A stretch of DNA of 64,000 nucleotides from Kineosporia mesophila (GTDB taxonomy: Bacteria; Actinomycetota; Actinomycetes; Actinomycetales; Kineosporiaceae). The notes under the pieces are model-generated. The model had not been told where the DNA came from. It searched no databases and saw nothing but the letters and a program-made list of their open reading frames with translations. The stretch spans positions 102,788 to 166,787 of the forward strand of contig NZ_JAJOMA010000017.1 of the NCBI RefSeq assembly GCF_021129235.1. Reading direction: 5' to 3'. The position numbers and the translations under genes were made by a program. This document shows positions 48,839 through 55,978 of this stretch, one piece after another (the first letter of the stretch is position 1; the number at the start of each line of letters is the position of its first letter).

Positions 48839-48910
48839 CCCTCATCCTTGTTCGTGATCATGCAAAGTTTCCCCGGGGAGACTTTGCATGATCACGAACA
48901 AGGATGAGGG
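48839..48910. repeat. 72-bp palindrome built from two GTGATCATGC elements
   Basis: Two 36-base arms meeting at CCCCGGGG with no spacer; the only mismatch (48869/48880) is a G/T wobble in one RNA orientation. Each arm carries GTTCGTGATCATGC AAAGTTTCCCC or its complement. It ends 4 bases before the TetR stop (48915) and so acts at least as that gene's terminator. It shares its core with 12364-12409. Confidence 0.8.
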
Positions 48911-48914
48911 AGGT

Positions 48915-49481
48915 TCACCGGGCCAGCTGTGAGAGCAGACGCTCGGTGCCCTCGTGCAGCGACCGGACCGCGACCTCGGGCTGCTCGGTGTACCCGGCGA
49001 CCATCGCGCCGTCGCGCATCATCACGAACTGGCGACCCGCGATCTCGGCCTCACCGGGCGAGATCTGCCCGATGATCGCCATCACGGTGTCCAGGAACCA
49101 CGCCCGGTGCTCGGAAACGACCTGACGTACGGGATGTTCCGGGTCGGGGTACTCGGCGGCGGCGTTGATGAACGGGCAGCCCCGGAACCCGGGCCGGCAG
49201 ATGCCGTCACCGATGCCGTGGGCGATGGCCCGCAGGGAGTCGGCCGGAGACAGGGCCCGATCCGTCAGACCGGCCAGGCCGGTCCGGAGCTTCTGGTCCT
49301 CGGCCCGCAGGTAGGCGACCACCAGGTCGTCCTTGCTCGGGAAGTGGCGGTAGAACGTGGCCCGCGTGACCTGACCCTCGCTGACCAGGCGGTCGATGCC
49401 GACCCGCCCGATGCCCTCGGAGTAGAAGAGGCCGGCGGCGGTGCGCAGGAGGCGCTCACGGGGTTCGGACACGACTGGCAT
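48915..49481 (-). CDS. TetR-family repressor (AcrR-like)
   Basis: 188 residues from ATG 49481; a GTG 9 bases earlier would overlap the -10-like TAGTAA. HTH: LLRTAAGLFYSEGIGRVGIDRLVSEGQVTRATFYRHFPSKDDLVVAYL. C-terminal domain has GCPFINAAAEYPDPEHPVR, a common pattern in regulators next to hydrolase and oxidoreductase genes. Divergent to an exported alpha/beta hydrolase with a perfect AGAACGATCGTTCT palindrome between them. Confidence 0.92.
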   Translation of the reverse strand: MPVVSEPRERLLRTAAGLFYSEGIGRVGIDRLVSEGQVTRATFYRHFPSKDDLVVAYLRAEDQKLRTGLAGLTDRALSPADSLRAIAHGIGDGICRPGFRGCPFINAAAEYPDPEHPVRQVVSEHRAWFLDTVMAIIGQISPGEAEIAGRQFVMMRDGAMVAGYTEQPEVAVRSLHEGTERLLSQLAR

Positions 49482-49500
49482 GTCGCCCACTTTACTAGAC

Positions 49501-49514
49501 AGAACGATCGTTCT
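49501..49514. promoter_or_regulatory. TetR operator
   Basis: AGAACGATCGTTCT, a perfect 14-base palindrome, 20 bases before the TetR ATG and 78 bases before the hydrolase ATG. Fits autoregulation plus control of the hydrolase. Confidence 0.75.
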
Positions 49515-49591
49515 TGACAGTTGCCACCTGCATGGTCCAAGCTCGAACCATCAAAGAGAACGACCGATCTCTCTACCCAGGAGTCCTCATC

Positions 49592-50440
49592 ATGGCCAGC
49601 ACCCGACGCATCACCTTCGCCGTCACCGCAGCCCTGGCCGCCGGCGCAGCGATCGCCGTCCCCGCCGTCTCGTACGCCGCGACCTCCGACCACCGCACCA
49701 CCCCGGTCGTGGCGAGCGCGCCGGTCACGAAGAGCGTGCCCTCCGGGCAGAAGCCCACCGTCGTCCTGGTGCACGGCGCCTGGGCCGACTCCGGCAGCTG
49801 GTCGTCCGTGATCCAGCGTCTGCGCAAGGACGGCTACCCCGTCCGCGCCGCCGGCAACCCGCTGCGCGGCATCGCGGAGGATGCCGCCTCGGTGCGCAGT
49901 CTCGTGGACAGCATCGACGGCCCGGTCGTGCTGGTCGGGCACTCCTACGGCGGCGCCGTGATCAGCGCGGCGGCGGCCGGTGACGACAAGGTGAAGTCAC
50001 TCGTCTACCTGACCGCGTTCGCCCCCGAGAAGGGCGAGAGCGTGGGCGATCTGGCCGGCCGCAAGGTGGCCAACCCGATTCCCGTGGCGCCCACGGTCCC
50101 GGTGCCGACCAGTGACGGGGGCACCGACCTCTACCTCGACCCGGCCGGTTTCCGCAGCGTGTTCGCCGCCGACGTGCCGAAGCGCGCCGCCGCCGTCCTG
50201 GCCGCCACCCAGCGACCGATCGCGGCCGCGGCGTTCGGTGAGAAGGCCACGGCCGCAGCCTGGAGCACCATTCCTTCCTGGTACCTGGTGGCCACGAAGG
50301 ACCAGGCCATCGCCCCCGAGACCCAGCGGTTCATGGCCCGGCGCGCCGGTTCCACGATCAGCCAGGTCAGCTCCTCGCACGCGGTGATGGTCAGCCACCC
50401 GGCCAAGGTCACCCAGGTGATCGAGGCCGCAGCCCGCTGA
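49592..50440 (+). CDS. exported alpha/beta hydrolase
   Basis: 282 residues from ATG 49592, with CCAGGAG 8 bases upstream. Sec signal (ITFAVTAALAAGAAIAVPAVSYAA). Hydrolase fold: oxyanion region VVLVHGAWADSGSWSSVI, nucleophile elbow VVLVGHSYGGAVISAAA (Ser), acid Asp in LVATKDQAIAP, and catalytic His in SSSHAVMVSHP. Close in pattern to the EstC/salicylate-esterase-like group. Substrate unknown; TetR-controlled. Confidence 0.92.
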   Translation: MASTRRITFAVTAALAAGAAIAVPAVSYAATSDHRTTPVVASAPVTKSVPSGQKPTVVLVHGAWADSGSWSSVIQRLRKDGYPVRAAGNPLRGIAEDAASVRSLVDSIDGPVVLVGHSYGGAVISAAAAGDDKVKSLVYLTAFAPEKGESVGDLAGRKVANPIPVAPTVPVPTSDGGTDLYLDPAGFRSVFAADVPKRAAAVLAATQRPIAAAAFGEKATAAAWSTIPSWYLVATKDQAIAPETQRFMARRAGSTISQVSSSHAVMVSHPAKVTQVIEAAAR

Positions 50441-50520
50441 CCCGACCGGCCGGGTGGGGGACGACATCCCCACCCGGCCGTCTCGTCCTTCCATCCTCCC
50501 CCGGCGGAGTTGGCGCCATC

Positions 50521-50802
50521 ATGAGCCGGGTGAAAAGTGAATCGAGTGCGTGGCACTTCGGCGACCGGTACTACAGCGTGGTGATGGCGAGCGATGTCGG
50601 AGATCGGGACGGCATCGGCCTGGAGCTGGAAGATGTGGCCCCTGCCCCTGGCCGAGGGCTGGTGATGGAGGTCTTCCGCGACGACGACTCCGGCATGTCG
50701 ACCCTGAGGTGTTTCACGAGCGATCCCTTGCCTCTGGAGCTGGTCGAACGCTTCCTCGCACAGGCGCAGGAGTCACTCACGCACATCGCTCCGTCGAACT
50801 GA
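50521..50802 (+). CDS. small hypothetical protein
   Basis: 93 residues from ATG 50521. Not recognised. Acidic, with a beta-strand pattern (AWHFGDRYYSVVMASD, GLVMEVFRDDDSGMSTLRCFT) followed by one amphipathic helix (LPLELVERFLAQAQESLTHI). This is the look of a small alpha/beta cytoplasmic protein. Third-position GC is a little lower than in neighbours but still coding-like. Nothing around suggests its role; about 270 bases after it hold no gene. Confidence 0.6.
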   Translation: MSRVKSESSAWHFGDRYYSVVMASDVGDRDGIGLELEDVAPAPGRGLVMEVFRDDDSGMSTLRCFTSDPLPLELVERFLAQAQESLTHIAPSN

Positions 50803-51073
50803 TACCCGGTGATCTCACAGTGCGGACACAACGCCCTCAACTGCTGAGATCGTCTCGCGAGGACCTTCCGGGTGAGTGCTGTCAGGGCCCCGGCCATGAC
50901 CGCCCGGGTGTTTTCGTCCGTGATCAGGCCGTCCTCGCCGATCATCCCGGCGGAGACCGGGCCGGGAGAGAGGTGGGATTCACGGTGGGCCTGCGAGATA
51001 TGACGGCAATGCGACGACGCCGAGTTGTTCGATCGGCGGCGGAGGCTGCCCGAGAGCAGCCGGATGTCGGGCA

Positions 51074-51664
51074 TCAGTTCTTGTCGTTCTGATCCGCTGC
51101 TTCCAGCACGAAGCGCTCGAAGTCTCCGTCCGGACCGGCGTGCTTGAACCCGGTGCGGGTCAGCACGCCCTGGGAGGATTGGTTGGAGCCCAGAGCGCGG
51201 GCCACGATCTGGTCGACGCCCGCCTGGGTGAAGGCCCAGCGGACGAGTGCGGCGAGCGCCTCCGAGGCGTAACCCGCACCGCGGGCGGCTTCTGCGAGGC
51301 CGAAGCCGACCTCGACCGTGCCGTCGGCGGGCGGCCGGTGGAAGCCCATCTCACCGATCACCAGTCCGTCTGCCGTGCGCACGAGGTGGTACATGCCGAA
51401 CCCGAACCGCAGGTCGCCGGGGCCGCGGCGCCCGAACCCGGTGGCGGCGTTCTTGCTGCCGGGCAACGGGTATCCGGGGATCCAGTCGGGTGCGGCGGCG
51501 TGCGGGTCGAGCAGCTCGGCCACCTGGGCCGGGGTCAGCTCGCGCAGGCTCAGGCGGGCCGTGGTGAGCTGGTGGGTTGTCGGCAAGTCGGTGGTCCTCA
51601 GCGCGTCAGAGTATGAAAGGCGCCCGACCCTACTCCTGGAACGGGTTGTGCCGGCTGGCTTCAC
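51074..51664 (-). CDS. GNAT acetyltransferase (RimJ/RimL type)
   Basis: 196 residues if started at GTG 51664; the N-terminal about 30 residues are not conserved-looking, and the domain starts at TTARLSLRELTPAQVAELL, so a later start is possible. GNAT pattern of the Acetyltransf_3 group: YHLVRTADGLVIGEMGFHRPPADGTVEVGFGLAEAARGAGYASEALAALVRWAF (acetyl-CoA loop RGAGYA) and RALGSNQSSQGVLTRTGFKHAG. N-acetylates a protein terminus or small amine. Lies 33 bases after the XRE gene on the same strand, likely co-transcribed. Confidence 0.85.
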   Translation of the reverse strand: MKPAGTTRSRSRVGRLSYSDALRTTDLPTTHQLTTARLSLRELTPAQVAELLDPHAAAPDWIPGYPLPGSKNAATGFGRRGPGDLRFGFGMYHLVRTADGLVIGEMGFHRPPADGTVEVGFGLAEAARGAGYASEALAALVRWAFTQAGVDQIVARALGSNQSSQGVLTRTGFKHAGPDGDFERFVLEAADQNDKN

Positions 51665-51697
51665 GGCCGCCGGTCGAGCCCGTTCAGCGTGACTACC

Positions 51698-52264
51698 TCA
51701 GGCCGGCGTCGGAGAGGCCATGAGCATGACGATCTCGACGGGCTCGTCGGTGCTGCGGTAGAGGTGGGCCTGGTCACCGGCGAAGCTGAGCAGGTCGCCG
51801 GGGCCGAGCATCGCCGGATCGGCGGCGGGGCCGGCGGTGACGGTGCCGCTGCCCACCATGAGGATCTCCGTGGTGCCGGGTGCGTGGGCGACGCCGTCGA
51901 CCTGGGTGTGCGGGGGTAGGCGCAGGCGCCACATCTCGACGCTGTTGCCTCCCCCGACGCGCCGAAGCAGTTCCCGGGCCGGGCCCTCGTCGGGCATGGG
52001 AGTGCCCCGCAGCAGGAGGGGCCCGGGGTCGGTGCCGCGGGTCAGCAGGTCGGTCAGCGGGATTCTCAGCGCGACGGCCAGGGCGTCGAGGGTGTCGACC
52101 GTGGGATTGGCCTGGCCGGCCTCCAGCGCGGAGACCGTCGCCTTGCTGAGACCGGCCTGCCGGGCGAGTTCGGCCGCGCTGAGCCCCCGTTGCGTGCGGC
52201 GCAGCCGGATCTGGGCCGCGATCGCCGCCGCCAGCGACCCACTCTCGTTTGATATACTAGCCAT
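51698..52264 (-). CDS. XRE-cupin transcriptional regulator
   Basis: 188 residues. HTH_3 at about 15-70: IRLRRTQRGLSAAELARQAGLSKATVSALEAGQANPTVDTLDALAVALRIPLTDLL. C-terminal cupin about 110-185: LRLPPHTQVDGVAHAPGTTEILMVGSGTVTAGP...LGPGDLLSFAGDQAHLYRST. Such regulators often control amino-acid or amine metabolism. The ATG at 52264 lies 6 bases after a TATATT hexamer within the operator, so the mRNA is probably leaderless. Divergent to a threonine dehydratase-like gene, its likely target. Confidence 0.92.
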   Translation of the reverse strand: MASISNESGSLAAAIAAQIRLRRTQRGLSAAELARQAGLSKATVSALEAGQANPTVDTLDALAVALRIPLTDLLTRGTDPGPLLLRGTPMPDEGPARELLRRVGGGNSVEMWRLRLPPHTQVDGVAHAPGTTEILMVGSGTVTAGPAADPAMLGPGDLLSFAGDQAHLYRSTDEPVEIVMLMASPTPA

Positions 52265-52266
52265 AA

Positions 52267-52282
52267 GTTCAATATATCGAAC
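52267..52282. promoter_or_regulatory. XRE operator
   Basis: GTTCAATATATCGAAC, near-perfect palindrome in an AT-rich gap; a related half TTTGATATA lies at about 52247, inside the regulator's 5' end. It overlaps the -10 region of the regulator and faces the dehydratase promoter. Confidence 0.65.
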
Positions 52283-52320
52283 GCTAGGGCCGGTGTCCGG
52301 CCAGGACGTGAGGACGGGCC

Positions 52321-53256
52321 ATGGAAGCGATCGACCAGGCAGACGTGATCCCGGGGCGGGCGGAACTGGCTGCGGCGATGGAGCGCCTGGCCGGGAAGGT
52401 CCGGCGCACCCCCACGCTGGATCTGCCCGCCGGTGACCTCTCCCCCGTACCCGTGACGCTCAAGCTCGAGATGCTGCAGCACACGGGTTCTTTCAAGGCG
52501 CGCGGGGCGCTGAACGCCGTCCTCACCGCCCCGGCCGGAACCCGCTCCATCTGCGCGGCCTCCGGCGGCAACCACGGCGCCGCCGTCGCCTGGGCCGCGG
52601 CCCGGGCCGGACTGCCGGCGCACGTGTTCGTTCCCGCGACCGTCCCGGCCGCCAAGGCCGCCCTCATCGAGGGGTACGGCGCAACGCTGCACCGCATCGA
52701 CGGTTTCTACGCCGACGCGCTGGCTGCCAGCCATGCCCATGCCCAGGAGCACGGCGCCCATCACGTGGACGCCTACGATGCCCCCGCTGTCGTGGCCGGG
52801 CAGAGCACACTGGGCCAGGAGCTGACCGAGCAGATCGAGCCGGGCCGCCCGGTGCTGGTCGGCTGCGGCGGGGGTGGGCTCTTCTCAGGCGTCAGTCTGG
52901 CCCTCGAGGGCCGAAACCCCGTCGTGGCGGTCGAACCCGCCGCCGCGCCCACGCTGACCCGGACGCTGGAGGCCGGGCAGGTCGTCGACGTGGATGTCAG
53001 CGGCGTCGCGGTGGACAGCCTCGGCGCGCGCCGCGCCGGGGATATTGCCGCCGCCGTCGCCCAGCGACTCGGCTCCACCACGCTCCTCGTTCCCGACGAG
53101 GCGATTATACAGACGCAGCTTTATCTTTGGAGCAACCTGCGCCTCGCTGTGGAGCCCGGCGGGGCAACCGCACTGGCCGCCGTCCTCAGCGGGGAGTCGC
53201 TGGGCAGGCATCCGGTCGTCGTGCTCTCCGGGGCGAACGGACCGGCCCTGCGCTGA
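52321..53256 (+). CDS. threonine/serine dehydratase-like PLP enzyme
   Basis: 311 residues from ATG 52321 with GTGAGGA upstream. Fold-type II PLP enzyme: Schiff-base Lys in TGSFKARGALNAV, ASGGNHGAAVAWAA (substrate Ser/Asn loop), phosphate-binding LVGCGGGGLFSGVSLAL, and EPGGATALAAVL with the C-terminal VVVLSGAN. No ACT regulatory domain, so it is of the catabolic or serine/threonine-deaminase-like type; threo-3-hydroxyaspartate or other hydroxy-amino acids are possible substrates. Converges on a GGDEF-EAL gene 13 bases later. Confidence 0.9.
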   Translation: MEAIDQADVIPGRAELAAAMERLAGKVRRTPTLDLPAGDLSPVPVTLKLEMLQHTGSFKARGALNAVLTAPAGTRSICAASGGNHGAAVAWAAARAGLPAHVFVPATVPAAKAALIEGYGATLHRIDGFYADALAASHAHAQEHGAHHVDAYDAPAVVAGQSTLGQELTEQIEPGRPVLVGCGGGGLFSGVSLALEGRNPVVAVEPAAAPTLTRTLEAGQVVDVDVSGVAVDSLGARRAGDIAAAVAQRLGSTTLLVPDEAIIQTQLYLWSNLRLAVEPGGATALAAVLSGESLGRHPVVVLSGANGPALR

Positions 53257-53269
53257 ACCGGCCGTCACG

Positions 53270-55630
53270 TCAGTGTGCGCCCTCGTCGGCGTGCACCAGC
53301 ATCTGGTTGCTCACCCAGGCGTGCAGCTCAAGGGCCGGCAGGGGCGGGCTGTACACGTAGCCCTGCACCTCGTCACAGCCCAGTTCGCGCAGAAGTCTCA
53401 GCGTGCCGGACTGTTCCGCACCCTCGGCGACGATCCGCAGGCCGAGCTGGTGGGCCAGCTGCACCGTGCCCGAGACGATGGCGCGCACCCGCACGTCGTG
53501 CTGGATGCGGGAGACGAAGGCCCGGTCGATCTTCAGCTCGGTGGCGGGCAGGTCGCTGAGGTAGGCCAGGGAGGAGTAGCCCGTGCCGTAGTCGTCGATG
53601 CTGAGCCCGAAACCGGCGTCCACGATGACCGCGCACATCCGCAGCGAGTGTTCCGGATCTTTCATCAGGGTGGTCTCGGTGACCTCGAACGTGACGGCGG
53701 ACGGGTCGATACCGGCGCTCACGATTTCCTGCAGCACCTTCGGGAACACCGGGTCGGCCAGGCAACTGGTGGACAGGTTGACCGAGACCCGCATCGGGCC
53801 CAGGCCGGTGCGCTCCCAGAGGGCGGCGTCGCGCAGGGCGCTCCAGACCACGAACTGGGTCAGCTCCCGCATCCGGCCGTGGCGTTCGACCAGGTCCAGG
53901 AACGAGACCGGGGCCAGGAGGCCGCGCACGGGATGCTGCCAGCGCACCAGCGCCTCGACCCCGGCGACCCGGCCGGTGCTCATCGAGACCTGGGGCTGGT
54001 AGAAGACCTCGAACGGCAGGTCGTCCACCCGGCCACTGCCGTCGAACGCCGCGAGCAGGTCCTGGGTCAGCTGGTTCTGGTCGCGGCGCTGGGCGTCGAG
54101 TTCCCGGTCGTAGACGCTGACCTGGACACCGGTGGTCTTGGCCACGTACATGGCGGCGTCGGCCCGGCGGAACAGCTCATTGTCGTCGAGGTTTCCGTGC
54201 TCGGCGCCGAATGCCTGGTCGTGGCGGGCCACCCCGATGCTCAGGCCGACTGCGGCCGGCGTGCCGGAGTCGTTACGGGTGGTCCGGGCCGCCTGCACCG
54301 ACTCGACCAGCCTCCAGGCCACCCCGACCGCGTCCGCACCGGTGGTGTGCGGCAGCAGCACGGCGAACTCGTCGCCTCCCAGCCGCGCCACCAGACCACC
54401 CGGAGGGGTCGCCTGTCGCAGGTGCCCGGCCGTCGCGGTCAGTACCTCGTCACCGACGGCGTGGCCGAAACTGTCGTTGATGTCCTTGAAGTCGTCCAGG
54501 TCGATGATGAGCAGCGACGTGACCCCGCCCCGGCGCACCCCGTCGGCCAGCTCCCGGGTGAACGCACGCCGGTTGGCCAGGCCGGTCAGGTCGTCGGTCA
54601 GGGCTTCCTGGCGGCGCACCGCGAGACTGGCCAGATCGCGGATCAGGTGCAGCCCCCGGGTGCTGGCCCCGAGGATCGACAGCCCGGCCAGCACCACGGC
54701 CGTCGTCGTCAGGCCGGGGTCCAGGCGCGTGCTGAGCAGGAGCACGGCCACCCCGCTCATCAGTACCACCAGCGCGCCCAGCGTGGCCTCGTGGGTGGTG
54801 GCCGGCTGCGGTTCCACCGGACGCTGCGGGGCCAGCGAACAGAGCGCCAGCACACCGAGCATCACCACCCAGCCGATGGTGAACGAGTACTGCTGACCGG
54901 TCAGGAGCGAACGGGTCAGCCCGTCGGCCAGCAGACCGGTCGAGGGGGCCAGCACGGTGCCGGCCAGGGCCAGGGTGCCCGAGGCCAGGCCCGCCCAGGC
55001 CCGCGGATCGCCGAAGGCCGACCCCAGCTGGGCCACCGAGGCGGTGGTTCCGAGCAGGACGAAGGCGGCGCCCAGACAGAGCAGGTGCAGTTGCACGGCT
55101 GCCCACGGACCGGGCTGGTCCTGCCCGTACAACCAGATCAGCGCGAGGTTTCCCAGGGCCGCCACGGCGAGGGTGGCGCTCAGTCCGTTGAGTACGTCAC
55201 CCGGGTCGGCGGTGATGGTCCGGGTGCGGTTCCACAGGATCAGGCCCTGGTAGATCAGGAAGCAGGACGCCAGCACCCCGGCCGGGAACACGTACGGCCC
55301 GCTCCGGTCGGTGCCCGTCATCACGCGCGCCACCAGGTCGGCGACCGCGGCCACGGTCATGACCATGCCCGCCGCGCTGAACCACGACCAGATCCGGTGC
55401 CCGCCCAGATGCCGCCGGGAGGTCCGCACCACCATCACGGCGGTGAAGGCGGCCAGCACCGCGGCCCGGGCACTGGCGCCGGCCTGCGACCACGACTCCG
55501 GCGCCAGGACCACCGCAGCGACCACCCCGGCCACCGCCACCGCCGACCACAACGGCACCGACAGCAGTCCACGCGTCCACACGCCGCGTAGCCGTGCCCG
55601 GGACCGGGCGTCGTTCGCTACCTGCACCAT
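53270..55630 (-). CDS. membrane GGDEF-EAL cyclic-di-GMP enzyme (2)
   Basis: 786 residues. N-terminal integral membrane sensor with about 8-10 helices (about 20-330), of the MASE-like kind with short loops, then GGDEF (about 345-510) and EAL (about 530-775). Cyclase site ARLGGDEFAVLLP and phosphodiesterase site VEALVRWQHP, NLSTSCL, FEVTETTL, IDDYGTGYSSL, LKIDRAFV, VAEGAEQ are all present. The last of these has Ala-Glu-Gln where EAL enzymes usually have Val/Ile-Glu-Thr/Asp, which may weaken it. A membrane-embedded ligand or redox signal is likely. Confidence 0.93.
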   Translation of the reverse strand: MVQVANDARSRARLRGVWTRGLLSVPLWSAVAVAGVVAAVVLAPESWSQAGASARAAVLAAFTAVMVVRTSRRHLGGHRIWSWFSAAGMVMTVAAVADLVARVMTGTDRSGPYVFPAGVLASCFLIYQGLILWNRTRTITADPGDVLNGLSATLAVAALGNLALIWLYGQDQPGPWAAVQLHLLCLGAAFVLLGTTASVAQLGSAFGDPRAWAGLASGTLALAGTVLAPSTGLLADGLTRSLLTGQQYSFTIGWVVMLGVLALCSLAPQRPVEPQPATTHEATLGALVVLMSGVAVLLLSTRLDPGLTTTAVVLAGLSILGASTRGLHLIRDLASLAVRRQEALTDDLTGLANRRAFTRELADGVRRGGVTSLLIIDLDDFKDINDSFGHAVGDEVLTATAGHLRQATPPGGLVARLGGDEFAVLLPHTTGADAVGVAWRLVESVQAARTTRNDSGTPAAVGLSIGVARHDQAFGAEHGNLDDNELFRRADAAMYVAKTTGVQVSVYDRELDAQRRDQNQLTQDLLAAFDGSGRVDDLPFEVFYQPQVSMSTGRVAGVEALVRWQHPVRGLLAPVSFLDLVERHGRMRELTQFVVWSALRDAALWERTGLGPMRVSVNLSTSCLADPVFPKVLQEIVSAGIDPSAVTFEVTETTLMKDPEHSLRMCAVIVDAGFGLSIDDYGTGYSSLAYLSDLPATELKIDRAFVSRIQHDVRVRAIVSGTVQLAHQLGLRIVAEGAEQSGTLRLLRELGCDEVQGYVYSPPLPALELHAWVSNQMLVHADEGAH

Positions 55631-55821
55631 GGACGGCCACTTCTTCCCACGAATGTCACCGAGGGGTGACCGACTCAGACCTGCATCGCCGAGACCCAGG
55701 CTTCTGCGGGCTCTGAGGCACGTCGGCCGTCACGCGGTGAATCTGACGAAGCCGTGAACAGATGCTCCGTGCGGGTGAGAGCGCCACCCGTTCGCCAAGT
55801 TCCGACCGCGCAGACCCGGGT

Positions 55822-55860
55822 GTCGCGAACAGGCGTCACGAACAGGCGTCACGAACAGGC
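55822..55860. repeat. 13-bp tandem repeat, three copies
   Basis: GTCGCGAACAGGC, GTCACGAACAGGC, GTCACGAACAGGC in direct head-to-tail order. Confidence 0.9.
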
Positions 55861-55894
55861 GCTCAGCCGGCCGGAGCCGGCGCGACCGCGCCGT

Positions 55895-55946
55895 CGTTGT
55901 GTACACCTGGTACAGGCGGTACCGGGTGTACCAGGTGTACACAACG
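55895..55946 (-). terminator. 20-bp-stem hairpin downstream of the LCP gene
   Basis: CGTTGTGTACACCTGGTACA, a 12-base centre (itself GGTACC-containing), then the exact complement. It begins 33 bases past the LCP stop in the direction of transcription. Likely terminator; the internal GGTGTACC/GGTACACC repetition could alternatively bind a protein. Confidence 0.65.
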
Positions 55947-55978
55947 AGGGGGAGCTGCTGGACGCAGGCCGCGGACGA

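Larger units (their letters stand above)
55631..55978. other. 348-base intergenic region with tandem repeat and long hairpin
   Basis: No gene. It contains three copies of a 13-base unit GTC(G/A)CGAACAGGC (55822-55860) followed by a palindrome of 20-base arms (55895-55946). The frame running through the palindrome encodes a Tyr/Thr/Val/Arg repeat and is not credible. Confidence 0.7.

Noticed and set aside
50571..51074. 167-codon minus-strand frame opposite the 93-residue gene
   Set aside because: Ser/Arg-rich, no recognisable pattern; the plus-strand frame is more protein-like.
52994..55591. 865-codon plus-strand frame opposite GGDEF-EAL (2)
   Set aside because: Gly/Arg/His/Gln-rich shadow; the minus-strand frame carries intact GGDEF and EAL motifs.
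55822..55860. CRISPR-like direct repeats
   Set aside because: Three 13-base units with no spacers and no cas genes.
55730..55942. 70-codon minus-strand frame with Tyr/Thr/Val/Arg repeats
   Set aside because: Generated by the palindrome at 55895-55946 and non-coding elsewhere.
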